Positions 16,452 through 25,626 of a stretch of DNA of 64,000 bases are shown here, one piece after another. Within the stretch, counting starts at the first letter, position 1, and every line of letters begins with the position of its first letter. A program made the position numbers and the translations under genes. The notes under the pieces were generated by a model that was not told where the DNA came from, did no database searches, and saw only the letters and a list, made by a program, of their open reading frames with translations. Location of the stretch: contig JASBTI010000009.1 of assembly GCA_030148505.1 (NCBI GenBank), positions 62,001 through 126,000 of the forward strand. The letters run 5' to 3'. The stretch comes from Rhodanobacter sp. (GTDB taxonomy: Bacteria > Pseudomonadota > Gammaproteobacteria > Xanthomonadales > Rhodanobacteraceae).

Positions 16452-17678
16452 ATGCTTGTCCCGATCCCCTCGACGGCAACACCGATGCAGTCCCGACTTC
16501 CCGAACCTACTGACGACGAACGCGCGCACTCCGATCAGCTGTTGCAGTTGTTTCGGGAGCAGATCGTCAGCCATGGACCGATCCCCTTTTCGGCCTACAT
16601 GGAGCGTTGCCTGTACGCGCCGGGACTGGGTTACTACAGCGCCGGTCGCACCAAATTCGGCGCCGCCGGTGATTTCGTCACCGCGCCGGAACTGGGCGAA
16701 CTGTTCGCGCAGTGCGTGATCAACGCGGTGCAGCCGACGCTGGCCTCGCTGGGTGCGGAAGCCGACTTTCTCGAGCTCGGTGGCGGCAGCGGGGCGTTTG
16801 CCGAAGCGGCGCTCAAGGCATTGGCTGGCGCGGGCACGCTGCCGCGGCAGTATTTGATACTCGAGCCCAGTGCCGATTTGCGCCAGCGTCAGCGGGCGCG
16901 CTTGCAGGCCAATCTCCCGGTTGAGCTGAACGCGCGCGTGGCGTGGCTGGACCGTCCGCCCGAGCAGGACTGGTGCGGCGTGCTGTTTGCCAACGAGGTG
17001 ATTGACGCCCTGCCGGCCACGCGTTTCAACCTGCGCGATGGCGAAGTCTGGGAGGAGCATGTGGCGCTGGATGGGGAAGGCCGCCTGCAGCGCGTCGACC
17101 GCCCTGCCGACAGCTTGGTCGCCGCGGCGGTGCGTCATATCGAGCGTGATCTAGGCCGCGACCTTGCCGACGGCTACCGTTCGGAAGTGCTGCCGCAACT
17201 GCCGTACTGGGTCCAGGCCGTGGCGGGAACGCTGCAGGTCGGGCTGATGTTGTTCATCGATTACGGCTATGTGCGCCGCGAGTTCTATCTGCCCGAGCGC
17301 GACGACGGCACCTTGATGGCCCACTACCGCCATCGCGCCCACAACGATCCGCTTTTTCTGCCGGGCCTGAACGATCTAACGGCCTCAGTCGATTTCACCG
17401 CGCTGGCCGAAGCCGGCAACAGCGCGGGCTTCGCCGTGGCGAGCTACCTGCCGCAGGCGCAATTCCTGATCGGAGCCGGTTTGCAGGGCGTCTACGAACA
17501 GGCTCAGGGCGAAGAGGTCGACGACCACGCCCGTTACCAGCTGGCGCAGCAGGTGAAACGCCTGATGCTGCCCGATCAGATGGGCGAGCGGTTCCAGGCA
17601 ATGCTGCTTGCCCGTGGCCTCGAGTCATTGTCGCTGCCGGCCGAGCTATTGGCCGCCGATCAAGGTGGCCGGCTTTGA
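16452..17678 (+). CDS. MidA-family SAM-dependent methyltransferase (NDUFAF7 homologue)
   Basis: A 408-residue protein of the DUF185/PF02636 family. GPIPFSAYMERCLYAPGLGYYS and KFGAAGDFVTAPELGELFAQC are the conserved N-terminal blocks; FLELGGGSGAFA is the SAM-binding glycine-rich loop and NEVIDALPATRF the motif after it; LMLFIDYGYVRREFYLPERDDGTLMAHYRHRAHNDPL is the family's C-terminal signature region. The mitochondrial homologue methylates an arginine of a complex I subunit; the bacterial substrate is unsettled. An ATG at 16485 is an alternative start. The stop overlaps the TTG start of the VanZ-like gene, indicating translational coupling. Confidence 0.88.
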   Translation: MLVPIPSTATPMQSRLPEPTDDERAHSDQLLQLFREQIVSHGPIPFSAYMERCLYAPGLGYYSAGRTKFGAAGDFVTAPELGELFAQCVINAVQPTLASLGAEADFLELGGGSGAFAEAALKALAGAGTLPRQYLILEPSADLRQRQRARLQANLPVELNARVAWLDRPPEQDWCGVLFANEVIDALPATRFNLRDGEVWEEHVALDGEGRLQRVDRPADSLVAAAVRHIERDLGRDLADGYRSEVLPQLPYWVQAVAGTLQVGLMLFIDYGYVRREFYLPERDDGTLMAHYRHRAHNDPLFLPGLNDLTASVDFTALAEAGNSAGFAVASYLPQAQFLIGAGLQGVYEQAQGEEVDDHARYQLAQQVKRLMLPDQMGERFQAMLLARGLESLSLPAELLAADQGGRL

Positions 17679-18094
17679 TCGATCCGGCCATCAAGCCATC
17701 CGGACGGCTGCACTGGCATCGGTTGTGGGCAGCGCTTGGCGCGCTGATCATGCTGTGGACGCTGTGGATGGCCTTGCGTCCTGACCCCGGCATCACCGTT
17801 GAACTGCCGTACGGTGACAAGTGGCTGCATGCGTTCACCTTCACCTGCCTGATGGGCTGGTGGGGCAACCTCTATTGCCGTCCCAAGGCGCAGGTCGGAG
17901 CCGCGCTGGGATGCCTCGCCTTCGGCATCTTCATCGAATTCGCCCAGTGGCTGTCACCGCCGCGCGATGCCGATCCGTTCGACGTGCTGGCTGACGCCAT
18001 CGGCATCGTCGTTGCCTTGGTCCTGCTGCGCACCCCGCTGGCCCGCGTGCTGAGCGCGATCGAGTCGCGTCTGTTGCGGCGTGTTCACCGCTGA
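17675..18094 (+). CDS. VanZ-like membrane protein
   Basis: A 139-residue protein with four predicted membrane helices. DKWLHAFTFTCLMGWWGN and LAFGIFIEFAQWLSPPRDADPFDVLADAIG match the VanZ-like family (conserved DKxxH and FDxxADxxG). VanZ confers low teicoplanin resistance in enterococci, but in most bacteria these proteins have no assigned role and none is implied here. It begins at TTG overlapping the midA stop (TTGA). It is convergent with cca, with an 17-bp gap. Confidence 0.8.
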   Translation: MIDPAIKPSGRLHWHRLWAALGALIMLWTLWMALRPDPGITVELPYGDKWLHAFTFTCLMGWWGNLYCRPKAQVGAALGCLAFGIFIEFAQWLSPPRDADPFDVLADAIGIVVALVLLRTPLARVLSAIESRLLRRVHR

Positions 18095-18111
18095 CCTCGG
18101 CCAGACAGGTC

Positions 18112-19359
18112 TCATCCAGCCGGTGGCTGGGGCGTCGGCGCGGTCTTGATGGCCTTAATGGCGTCGATGCGCGCGGCCTGCATGGCGGTGCCTATCGCCG
18201 GACCGGCCAGTCCCTGCTCGACGAAGGCGCTGGCCTCGACCGCCGCGGCTGCCGCGCAGGCGCGGCGCAGGTAGTCGGCTTGCGGGTAGGCATCGTCCTG
18301 GTGGCCGAGCCGGCCGCGCTTGTCCGCCTCGCAGGCCGCCAGAAAGGTCTCCAGCCGCGCGGGTCGACGCAGGGCGTCCAGGGAGGTCAGCAGCTTCAGC
18401 ACGGTGGCCGGTTTCAGCTCCAGCGCCCGATGGGCGTTGAGGTGGTCGATACACACGCGTTCGGCCAGCGTGGCGTGTTCGGTCGGCACCTTCAATCGTG
18501 CCACCAGGGCGCGCAGCGGCACCACGCCGGTGTGTTCGTGGCCAATATGCCGCGGCAGCTTGTCGGCCGGTGTCAGCGCCTTGCCGAGATCGTGCAACAG
18601 CGCGCAGAATCCGACGAGGTCGTTGCCGGGCGCAATCGTTGCCGCCATGTCGAGCACCATCTCCAGATGCACGCCGGTATCCACCTCCGGATGGAATTCG
18701 GCGCGCTGCGGCACCCCGTACAAGGCATCGATCTCGGGAAACAGCACGGCGAGCGCACCACATTCGCGCAATACGCGCAGGAAGGCCGAGGGGCGCGGCT
18801 CGGTGAGCGCCTTGCGCGTCTCCGTCCACACCCGCTCCGGCACCAGGTGATCGACTTCGCCATCGCGCACCATCCGGCGCATCAACCCCATGGTGTCCTC
18901 GGCGACGGTGAAACCCAACGGCGCGAAGCGGGCGGCGAAGCGCGCCACCCGCAGGATGCGCACCGGGTCCTCGACAAAGGCCGTGGAGACGTGCCGCAGC
19001 AGGCGTGCCTGAATATCGCGCACACCCTGGTGAGGGTCGGTGAGGTTGCCACGCGGGTCTTCGGCGATCGCATTGATGGTGAGGTCGCGCCGTGCGAGGT
19101 CCTGCTCCAGCGTCACCGTGGGGTCGGCCTGGATCAGGAAGCCGTGGTAGCCGCGGCCGCTCTTGCGCTCGGTGCGTGCCAGCGCATATTCCTCGCCCGT
19201 CTCGGGGTGCAGGAAAACCGGAAAGTCCTTGCCGACCGGCCGGTAGCCCAGGGCCAGCATCTCGTCCGGTCTCGCGCCAACCACCACGTAATCGTGATCG
19301 ACCACCGGTCGCTTGAGCAATTTGTCACGGACCGCGCCGCCGACCAGATAGATATCCAT
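18112..19359 (-). CDS. cca: Multifunctional CCA tRNA nucleotidyltransferase
   Basis: A 415-residue class II enzyme that builds or repairs the 3' CCA end of tRNA. The nucleotidyltransferase head is clear: [12 protein letters not shown], then DHDYVVVGA (metal-binding Asp pair in DxD context) and [10 protein letters not shown], followed by [12 protein letters not shown]. The C-terminal HD domain is intact ([17 protein letters not shown], then [12 protein letters not shown]), as in E. coli-type CCA proteins with phosphatase and 2',3'-cyclic phosphodiesterase activity. Length agrees with the family (~412). It is monocistronic. Confidence 0.95.
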   Translation of the reverse strand: MDIYLVGGAVRDKLLKRPVVDHDYVVVGARPDEMLALGYRPVGKDFPVFLHPETGEEYALARTERKSGRGYHGFLIQADPTVTLEQDLARRDLTINAIAEDPRGNLTDPHQGVRDIQARLLRHVSTAFVEDPVRILRVARFAARFAPLGFTVAEDTMGLMRRMVRDGEVDHLVPERVWTETRKALTEPRPSAFLRVLRECGALAVLFPEIDALYGVPQRAEFHPEVDTGVHLEMVLDMAATIAPGNDLVGFCALLHDLGKALTPADKLPRHIGHEHTGVVPLRALVARLKVPTEHATLAERVCIDHLNAHRALELKPATVLKLLTSLDALRRPARLETFLAACEADKRGRLGHQDDAYPQADYLRRACAAAAAVEASAFVEQGLAGPAIGTAMQAARIDAIKAIKTAPTPQPPAG

Positions 19360-19705
19360 GCGCGGATTCTGCCATGCGCACCGGCATCGCCACAGACTGG
19401 CTCTGGTGCCGGGAGCACATCAGGTGTTTGCCAGTGCGCTTGGCTGCAGCATGGCGGTACAGTTGACCGGGCCCGACGCGCAGACTGGCCAGCAGATTGC
19501 CAAGCCGTCGGGCATAGGGCCGGGGGCCCTTGTCGACCCCACGCGGGCGCTAGAAGAGCTAAATCTGATCTAATTCCGTAGCCGTGTGATGAAAACAGAA
19601 ATGTTGGTTGCCTGACAATCGAATGGAAATGCGTTGCTACCGCGGATATCAGCCGCTCCCTGCTAAACGGCTGCCACTTCAACAAGGAACGGAGGGAGTC
19701 TCTCG
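19360..19705. other. Non-coding left edge of a low-GC islet
   Basis: About 346 bp between cca and the DUF4236 gene. Base composition drops visibly from about 19550 on, marking the left edge of a foreign-looking segment. No tRNA, direct repeat or integrase was seen. GGAGGGAG just before 19706 is the ribosome binding site of the next gene. Confidence 0.5.
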
Positions 19706-20821
19706 ATGGGCTTGTATCTGCGCAAAAGCATTCGAGTTGGGCCGCTACGATTCAACCTGTCCAGGTCCGGGGTCGGTATCTCCGTTGGCATTCCTGGATT
19801 TCGAGTGGGGAGCGGTCCGCGCGGCAACTATGTGCACATGGGGCGCGGAGGGCTTTATTACCGAGCCACCCTGCTACATAACACGTCATCGCGCCTAGCC
19901 CCTCGGCATCGTCAACAGCCACTTCCGCCGCGTGCTCCTGCTACAACGCATGCCCCTCTTGAGGAAATTGAGTCTGCAGACGTTTCCCAGATCGTTGACT
20001 CCACGTCGGCGGAGCTTCTGGATGAGCTGAAGCGCAAGCGAAAAAAGCTACGGTTGCTTCCGGTTGTGATTGTTGTGTTGATCACCATGCTCGGCATCGG
20101 TATATCTAAAGGTTGGCCCTCAGCAGTCATGCTTGCATTGCTAGTTACCGGCCTGCTTGGCTCTGTCTTCATTCATACGCGAGATGTTCTCGGCAAGACT
20201 GTAGTCTTGTTCTACGATTTCGATACGCAAATGGAAGCCGCTTACGCCCGCCTGCACGTTGCGGCCACCGAGCTATCGCATTGCGCTACCGCGTGGCACA
20301 TCGAAGCGGCCGGCGAAGTCTATGACCGTAAATACCATGCTGGCGCAAGCAACCTTATCAAGCGAAGAAAGACGTCAATAAGAAGGGCTCCACCTCCCTT
20401 CCTGAAGACCAACATAGAAACGATCGCACTGAATGTTGGGCGCCAGACGCTCTATTTCTTTCCGGATCGACTTTTCGTCTATGACCGAGAGGGCATTGGC
20501 GCGGTGAGCTACCGCGAGTTGCGAGTCACCGTTACGCCAACTCGCTTCATTGAGGGCGAGCAAGTCCCCAGGGACGCTGAAGTCATCGGTCATACTTGGC
20601 GGTACGTAAACAAGTCGGGAGGGCCAGACAGACGGTTCAAAGATAATCCTCAACTTCCCGTCTGCAGGTACGAGGAGATCTTGCTCACTAGCTTGAATGG
20701 CATAAGAGAGATGGTGGAGGTATCGAAGTGCGGGCGAGGGGAGCCATTCCGGCAAGCGATACTGGCGCTCGCGAGCGTTATGCCAAGCGAAGCGGTCCCG
20801 TCACCGCTGAGCATCGAATGA
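19706..20821 (+). CDS. DUF4236-domain membrane protein
   Basis: A 371-residue protein. The first ~50 residues (MGLYLRKSIRVGPLRFNLSR, SGVGISVGIPGFRVG, LYYRATL) are a typical DUF4236 module, a short beta-rich Gly/Arg domain found at the N-terminus of many accessory-genome proteins. Two hydrophobic helices follow at about residues 115-155 (LLPVVIVVLITMLGIGI, AVMLALLVTGLLGSVFI). The remaining ~210 residues form a cytosolic alpha/beta region (ETIALNVGRQTLYFFPDRLFVYD) that I do not recognise. The function is unknown; DUF4236 proteins are often near mobile or defence genes. Codon usage is AT-richer than its neighbours. The strong GGAGGGAG site fixes the start. Confidence 0.82.
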   Translation: MGLYLRKSIRVGPLRFNLSRSGVGISVGIPGFRVGSGPRGNYVHMGRGGLYYRATLLHNTSSRLAPRHRQQPLPPRAPATTHAPLEEIESADVSQIVDSTSAELLDELKRKRKKLRLLPVVIVVLITMLGIGISKGWPSAVMLALLVTGLLGSVFIHTRDVLGKTVVLFYDFDTQMEAAYARLHVAATELSHCATAWHIEAAGEVYDRKYHAGASNLIKRRKTSIRRAPPPFLKTNIETIALNVGRQTLYFFPDRLFVYDREGIGAVSYRELRVTVTPTRFIEGEQVPRDAEVIGHTWRYVNKSGGPDRRFKDNPQLPVCRYEEILLTSLNGIREMVEVSKCGRGEPFRQAILALASVMPSEAVPSPLSIE

Positions 20822-21038
20822 GTCTAGCTCTATACGCCAAAAACGAGGGTCGGGGTCAAACCAGCCTAACCCACCGTGGGAGACTTCCCGTCAACCTCAC
20901 ACAACGAGCTGGCAGGAAGCTAGGGCTCGTAGGGCAAAGGACGTGGCGCACGCGCTCGGTCGGTGCTGCCACGCGATCCCTGGCGCGACGTCAACTCAAG
21001 CCTTGGGTGGCAATGCGGCCGCGCGGTATGCTTGCCGC

Positions 21039-21227
21039 ATGAAAGTCAGCGATGTGCTGCGACTATTGCAAAATGACGGCTGGTTCCTCGCCGCCACCCG
21101 CGGGAGCCATCGCCAGTACAAGCATCCGTCCAAGTCGGGTCGAGTCACTGTTCCTGGCAAGCCGAGCGACGATTTGGCACCTGGCACACTCAACAGTATC
21201 CTCAAGCAAGCCAGCCTCAAGAGGTAA
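21039..21227 (+). CDS. hicA: HicA-type toxin (mRNA interferase)
   Basis: A 62-residue protein with a double-stranded RNA-binding-like HicA fold: MKVSDVLRLLQNDGWFLAAT, RGSHRQYKHP and RVTVPGKPSDDLAPGTLNSI. His24 in GSHRQY is the catalytic His position of HicA toxins, which cleave mRNA independently of the ribosome. The ATG at 21039 is used; the upstream frame is not family-like. hicB follows five bases after the stop, the usual toxin-first order. Confidence 0.93.
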   Translation: MKVSDVLRLLQNDGWFLAATRGSHRQYKHPSKSGRVTVPGKPSDDLAPGTLNSILKQASLKR

Positions 21228-21232
21228 GCCCC

Positions 21233-21445
21233 GTGCGCTACGCAATCGTCATTGAACAGGCTGTAGGCAACTACTCCGCCTACGTTCCAGACCTTCCCGG
21301 TTGCGTGGCCACTGGTCGCAGCCTCGAGGAGGCCGAGCAGCAAATCCGTGAAGCGATTGCCTTCCACGTGGAAGGGCTCCGAGAGGATGGCTCGCCCATA
21401 CCCCCTCCCAACAGTCATGTTGAGTACGTAGACATTGCCGCCTGA
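21233..21445 (+). CDS. hicB: HicB-type antitoxin
   Basis: A 70-residue protein starting at GTG. YAIVIEQAVGNYSAYVPDLPGCVATG, then SLEEAEQQIREAIAFHVEGLREDG is the degenerate RNase H-like HicB fold that neutralises HicA. No C-terminal DNA-binding domain (HTH or RHH) is present, so this short form probably does not autoregulate by itself, unlike the longer E. coli HicB. It forms a two-gene unit with hicA. Confidence 0.92.
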   Translation: MRYAIVIEQAVGNYSAYVPDLPGCVATGRSLEEAEQQIREAIAFHVEGLREDGSPIPPPNSHVEYVDIAA

Positions 21446-21534
21446 CGGATGACGTAGGAATGGGGTCAGGTATGAGCCGCACTTGCTTGACGTTCGTCAT
21501 TCAGGAAGTTCTCAACCGCCGAATGGTGGGTCAG

Positions 21535-21605
21535 GCGGGAATCCAGTGACTTCGATATCGCAGCCTACAAAGACGCAGGAGCATCCCCGCCTGCGCAGGA
21601 TGAGG
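21535..21605. repeat. Dispersed REP-like repeat, copy 1
   Basis: GCGGGAATCCAGTGACTTCG at 21535-21554 and CCCGCCTGCGCAGGATGAGG near 21586-21605 form a rough inverted pair. The first half matches TGGGAACCAGTGACTTCGG in the nrdA-nrdB spacer (about 29662-29680) at nearly every position, so the two are copies of one family. Confidence 0.65.
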
Positions 21606-21755
21606 AATGTGGTCATCCTGGCCGAAGTCGGCCTGCTGATACCGCGGCTCTAAGCGCTCTCCATGCCGCTGGCGACGGCGCTCAGGCTCAATGCCGGGAA
21701 GGGGCAGTACGCTGGCGACTGAAGCGGGTGGTTGGCGTGTTGCTCCCGGCGCCAC

Positions 21756-21778
21756 GAAAAAGGCGCCTTGCGGCGCCT
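21756..21778 (-). terminator. Rho-independent terminator of the lipoprotein gene
   Basis: A perfect 7-bp stem AGGCGCC/GGCGCCT (21761-21767, 21772-21778) with a TTGC loop is followed on the minus strand by a TTTTT run. It lies 33 bp after the lipoprotein stop. Confidence 0.9.
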
Positions 21779-21810
21779 CTTCGACCTGGTCATGCGGCAT
21801 CGGGCCCTGA

Positions 21811-22422
21811 TCAGCTCTTCTTGATCTCGAAGTCCTGTTTGGCCACTGGCTTGCCGTTGAGCGAGATCTCCACTTCGTACTTGCCTTCGGGCCAGAGGTC
21901 GGGGTTGTGTACCTTGAACGTGGTCAGCGCCGGGCCGTCGGTGGCGATCGACTGGCTGATATTGCTGACCAGTTGACCCTTGCCTTCGAGGTAGCGCCAC
22001 TTGGCGTTGATGGTTGCGTCGCTGCTCTGGCCGCTGGTGGCGACGCTGGCATACAAGGTGTTGTCATTGGCGGCGAAATCGTTGGCGGCATGGGTGACTT
22101 GATGTTCGGCGTTGACGGCGCTGCCGAGAGTCAGCTTGGTCACGGCCAGTGGCGGCACGGGTGCGGCAGCCACGGTGGCGGCGCTGCTGGCCTTTGCCGG
22201 CGCGACGCTGGCAGAGCTGCCCGCGCTGGCGGGCTGCGCCATGGCTGGCGCGCTGCTTGTTGTGGCCGGGGGCGGTGCAGGTGCAGGTGCGGGTGCGCTG
22301 GTGCTGGCCGCAGCGGGTGCGCTCGGCGCAGTCGCCGGCTGGTCCTTGCCGCAGGCGCTGAGCAACAGCATGCCGCCGATAGCGGCGCTGAATAGCAGGG
22401 CGTGGCGTGGCGAACGTGTCAT
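21811..22422 (-). CDS. Putative lipoprotein with Ala/Pro-rich linker
   Basis: A 203-residue protein. The ATG at 22422 (GGAG nine bases upstream) gives a lipoprotein signal peptide with lipobox LSAC (cleavage before Cys near residue 24). Residues ~30-95 are an Ala/Pro/Ser linker, probably spanning the periplasm. The C-terminal ~110 residues form a beta-rich domain (KWRYLEGKGQLVSNISQSIA, FKVHNPDLWPEGKYEVEISL) resembling an immunoglobulin-like fold. I do not recognise a named family. An upstream extension to 22506 lacks a signal peptide and is rejected. Confidence 0.8.
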   Translation of the reverse strand: MTRSPRHALLFSAAIGGMLLLSACGKDQPATAPSAPAAASTSAPAPAPAPPPATTSSAPAMAQPASAGSSASVAPAKASSAATVAAAPVPPLAVTKLTLGSAVNAEHQVTHAANDFAANDNTLYASVATSGQSSDATINAKWRYLEGKGQLVSNISQSIATDGPALTTFKVHNPDLWPEGKYEVEISLNGKPVAKQDFEIKKS

Positions 22423-22549
22423 GGGCAGACTCCGGGTCGAGGGGGTGGCGGTGCCGCTCCGTGGCGTTGGCCGCAGCGTGGCGCAGGCGCTTGGCTCGGG
22501 CTGCAAAGGTTAGCGTCGAGCACATGAAGGCCGGATTACTGGCAGGCGT

Positions 22550-23374
22550 CTATTGGCGGGAGGTACGGGGGTTTTCCGGGATGTCCGGCACGCTGCTGCG
22601 GAAGGGGTTGATATCCAGCCCGCCGCGGCGGGTATAGCGTGCATAGACGCTCAGCTGTTGCGGGGCGCAGCGATGGCTAAGGTCGACAAAGATGCGCTCC
22701 ACGCATTGCTCGTGGAACTCGTCGTGGTGGCGAAACGAGACGAGGTAGCGCAGCAGTCCTGCATGATCGATCGGGGCGCCACGGTAGCGGATCTGAACAC
22801 TGCCCCAGTCCGGCTGGCCGGTGACCGGGCAGTTTGAGCGCAACAGGTGCGAAAGCACGGTTTCCTCGACCGCCGGGGCCTCGCTGTCAGCCTGCAGCAA
22901 GCTGGCGTCGGGCGGTCCGTAGTGGTCGATCTCCAGCTCCAGCTGATCGAGCAGCTGGCCTTGCAGCGCGCAGATCGCGTGGGCATCGGCGTCGAGCCCG
23001 CGGAGTGTCACGCCGACCACGGCTCCCGCGGCGGCGGAGAGGTCATGGGTCAGCGTGTCGGTGAGCGTGGCGACGTCGGCGATGCGCTCTTGCGAAAACC
23101 CGTTGAGGTAAAGCTTGAGCGACTTGGACTCGATGATATGCGCCGATGCGGCCGGTATCCGGAACTCGGCGATCGCCACCACCGGCTTGCCGCGCAAATC
23201 CAGCCACGACAGCTCGTAAGCGTTCCAGATATCGACCCCGTGGAACGGCAGCACCTCGGCAATGCCAAGCTCCGCACGCTTGTCGGCTCGCGCGATCGAA
23301 AACAGCTGCCGGGGATCGTAGCGGCTCGGGTAGACGGTGTCCTTGCCCAGCGGGGAATGGTCGGGAGTGCTCAT
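22550..23374 (-). CDS. queF: NADPH-dependent preQ0 reductase QueF, bimodular
   Basis: A 274-residue enzyme that reduces the nitrile of 7-cyano-7-deazaguanine to preQ1 in queuosine biosynthesis. The N-terminal tunnelling-fold half carries the QueF motif [12 protein letters not shown] (ESKS at 82-85); the C-terminal half carries the catalytic Cys in [13 protein letters not shown] (Cys182, which forms the thioimide adduct) and the Asp a few residues on. Length fits the long E. coli-type enzyme rather than the short Bacillus form. No other queuosine gene is nearby. Confidence 0.96.
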   Translation of the reverse strand: MSTPDHSPLGKDTVYPSRYDPRQLFSIARADKRAELGIAEVLPFHGVDIWNAYELSWLDLRGKPVVAIAEFRIPAASAHIIESKSLKLYLNGFSQERIADVATLTDTLTHDLSAAAGAVVGVTLRGLDADAHAICALQGQLLDQLELEIDHYGPPDASLLQADSEAPAVEETVLSHLLRSNCPVTGQPDWGSVQIRYRGAPIDHAGLLRYLVSFRHHDEFHEQCVERIFVDLSHRCAPQQLSVYARYTRRGGLDINPFRSSVPDIPENPRTSRQ

Positions 23375-23431
23375 GCAGACAAGTTTAGCGGTTGCGAGCC
23401 TCGGCCCGCAGCCGTGGGGGCAACACGGTAC

Positions 23432-24424
23432 TCAGGCGTTGACCGCGTTCATCCCCGCCTCGGGATAGCGGGTGCCGGCCGCCACGTCGGGCGGGAACAC
23501 CTGCTCGATCTCCTGCAGCTCGTCGTCGCTCAGGGCGACTTGCAACGCGTCGAGGTTCTCGTCCAGCCGTTCGCGCCGCTTGGTACCGGGAATCGCCACG
23601 ATGTCATCGCCCTGCGCCAGCACCCAGGCCAGGGCCAGTTGGGCCGGGGTACAGCCCTTGCGGTTGGCCAGCAGGTGCACCTGATCGACCAGGCGGAGGT
23701 TGCGGTTGAAATTTTCGCCCTGGAAACGGGGGCTATTGCGTCGATAATCGTCGGCGTCGAAATCGCTCTCGCTGGTGATCGCGCCGGTGAGGAAGCCGCG
23801 TCCCAGTGGCGAGTAGGCGACCAGGCTGACGCCAAGCCGACGGCACGCCGCCAGCATGCCGTTGTTTTGCGGATCGCGCGTCCACAGCGAAAACTCACTC
23901 TGCAGTGCGGCGATCGGATGGACCTTGCAGGCACGTTCCAGGGTGTGGCCGGAAGCTTCGGACAGACCGAGGTAGCGGACCTTGCCGGCCTGCACCAGTT
24001 CGGCCATGGCACCCACGGTTTCCTCGATCGGCACGCTCGGGTCGACGCGATGCTGGTAATACAGGTCGATGGTGTCGATACCCAGCCGCTTGAGGCTGGC
24101 ATCGCAGGCGGCACGTACGTAGTCGGGGCGGCCGCTGATGCCGCGAATCGACGGATTGGCAGGGTCGCGCACGATCCCGAACTTGGTCGCGACGAAGGCT
24201 TGTTCTCGGCGTCCCTTGATCGCCTTGCCAACCAGTACCTCGTTGGTATGCGGGCCGTACATGTCGGCGGTATCCAGCAAGTTGAGTCCGCGGTCCAGCG
24301 CGTGCTGGATGGTGGCCGTCGATTCGAGGTCGTTACGTTGGCCGTAGAAGTCACTCATCCCCATGCAGCCGAGGCCAAGGGCTGAAACCGGCGGGCCGTT
24401 TCGGCCCAGTGCGCGTGTCTGCAT
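23432..24424 (-). CDS. Aldo/keto reductase
   Basis: A 330-residue (alpha/beta)8 NADPH-dependent oxidoreductase. [36 protein letters not shown] (catalytic Asp and Tyr), VATKFGIV (catalytic Lys) and [17 protein letters not shown] (catalytic His) are in the usual order; the C-terminus has [17 protein letters not shown], the NADPH 2'-phosphate site. It belongs to the broad AKR13/YakC-like group acting on aldehydes. The ATG at 24424 begins the conserved MQTRALG strand. It is divergent from a LysR regulator that probably controls it. Confidence 0.92.
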   Translation of the reverse strand: MQTRALGRNGPPVSALGLGCMGMSDFYGQRNDLESTATIQHALDRGLNLLDTADMYGPHTNEVLVGKAIKGRREQAFVATKFGIVRDPANPSIRGISGRPDYVRAACDASLKRLGIDTIDLYYQHRVDPSVPIEETVGAMAELVQAGKVRYLGLSEASGHTLERACKVHPIAALQSEFSLWTRDPQNNGMLAACRRLGVSLVAYSPLGRGFLTGAITSESDFDADDYRRNSPRFQGENFNRNLRLVDQVHLLANRKGCTPAQLALAWVLAQGDDIVAIPGTKRRERLDENLDALQVALSDDELQEIEQVFPPDVAAGTRYPEAGMNAVNA

Positions 24425-24518
24425 GGCGTGCCTCTTTGCAAGGGGAGCAACAAGCCGCCGCCGGCTTCGGTAGCTCCCATGGATCCTGCCATTGTCGGCT
24501 ACGCAACGGCACCGATAA

Positions 24519-24555
24519 ATGGTCAATAATGGTCATCACTGTTTCACTATGGTCA
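24519..24555. promoter_or_regulatory. Phased direct repeats in the AKR/LysR divergent promoter
   Basis: ATGGTCA occurs at 24519, 24529 and 24549, spaced exactly 10 and 20 bp (one and two helical turns) just upstream of the regulator start. This puts three copies on one DNA face and is a plausible autoregulatory binding array for the LysR protein, although LysR sites are more often inverted repeats. Confidence 0.5.
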
Positions 24556-24562
24556 ACAATAA

Positions 24563-25462
24563 ATGGACCGCATCGAAGCCATGCGCTTGTACGCGCGAAT
24601 TGTCGAACTGGGCAGCTTCACGGTGGCTGCGAATCATCTCAACCTGCCACGCGCCACGGCCACCCGTGCGATCAAGCGACTCGAATCACGGCTCGGCTGC
24701 CAGTTGGTACAGCGAACCACGCGGCGGGTCCGCACCACTCGTGATGGCGAGGTGTACTACAACCATTGCGTACGGTTGCTGGCCGACGTGGATGAGGTCG
24801 AGGCGGATTTCCGTGAGGCGGCGATGCAGCCCCGGGGGCGCTTGCGGGTGGATCTTCCTGGTGCGTTCGCGCGGGCCAGGATCATTCCAGCATTGCCGGA
24901 TTTCTGCGCCCGCTATCCGCAGATCGAGTTGGACATCGGTACCCGTGACCGCTTTGTCGACCTGGTGCGTGAGGGCGTTGATTGCGTGTTGCGGGCGGGA
25001 CAACTCGGTGACTCGGGCATGATCGGACGCCAGCTCGGCGTGTTGCATCAGGTCACCGCAGCCAGCGCCGACTATGTGCGCGAATACGGTTTGCCGCACT
25101 CGCTGGCCGACCTGCGGCACGGCCACCAGGCGGTCAATTGGGCCTCACCAACCACCCGGCGCTCGGAGCCGTTGGAGTTCATGGTCGGTCGCAAGCGGCG
25201 TGAAGTGGCGTTGCCGGGGCGGATCACCGTCAGCGGTGTCGACGCCTATGTGGGGTGCTGCGAGATGGGCATGGGTATTGCGCAGTTTCCGCGCTATGTG
25301 ATCGCCGATGCACTCGAGCGCGGCGAGATGCTCGAACTGCTCCCGGACACGCCGCCGCCGGCCTTGCCGATGACCGTGCTGTATCCACAGCAGCGGCAGA
25401 TGCCGTTGCGGCTGCGGGTGTTTATAGACTGGATGGTGGCCTTGATCGGCGGGCAGCCGTAA
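24563..25462 (+). CDS. LysR-family transcriptional regulator
   Basis: A 299-residue protein. The N-terminal winged helix-turn-helix is clear (MRLYARIVELGSFTVAANHL, RATATRAIKRLESRLGCQLV), then QRTTRRVRTTRDGEVYY. The C-terminal region is a periplasmic-binding-like effector domain (RGRLRVDLPGAFARARI, MGMGIAQFPRYV). This subgroup often controls a divergent reductase gene, here the aldo/keto reductase 139 bp away. The effector is unknown. The ATG at 24563 follows the last direct repeat by seven bases, leaving little leader. Confidence 0.92.
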   Translation: MDRIEAMRLYARIVELGSFTVAANHLNLPRATATRAIKRLESRLGCQLVQRTTRRVRTTRDGEVYYNHCVRLLADVDEVEADFREAAMQPRGRLRVDLPGAFARARIIPALPDFCARYPQIELDIGTRDRFVDLVREGVDCVLRAGQLGDSGMIGRQLGVLHQVTAASADYVREYGLPHSLADLRHGHQAVNWASPTTRRSEPLEFMVGRKRREVALPGRITVSGVDAYVGCCEMGMGIAQFPRYVIADALERGEMLELLPDTPPPALPMTVLYPQQRQMPLRLRVFIDWMVALIGGQP

Positions 25463-25626
25463 GTGGCCCGGTGGGCGACTTGACACCCGCTTGTGGCCAA
25501 ACAGCGAGAGGTGGTTGTCGAGGAGTCCAAGGCCTCATAGAGGGGAAGCATCTTCGTCAATACTGGCGTGATGAATCTGTCCGAAGTATCGGCGACTTGC
25601 ATCAAGCGGGCGGCGATACAGGGGAT

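Larger units (their letters stand above)
21446..21810. other. Repeat-bearing non-coding stretch after hicAB
   Basis: About 365 bp without a gene. It holds a dispersed palindromic repeat (listed separately) and, at its right end, the terminator of the convergent lipoprotein gene. GGGGTCAGGT at about 21463 echoes GGGGTCAAAC at about 20853 on the other side of hicAB, which may be a remnant of a mobile element. Confidence 0.5.

Noticed and set aside
25294-25605. 103-codon minus-strand frame overlapping the LysR 3' end
   Set aside because: First third is AT-richer and briefly looked gene-like, but most of it is antisense to the LysR gene and there is no start site.
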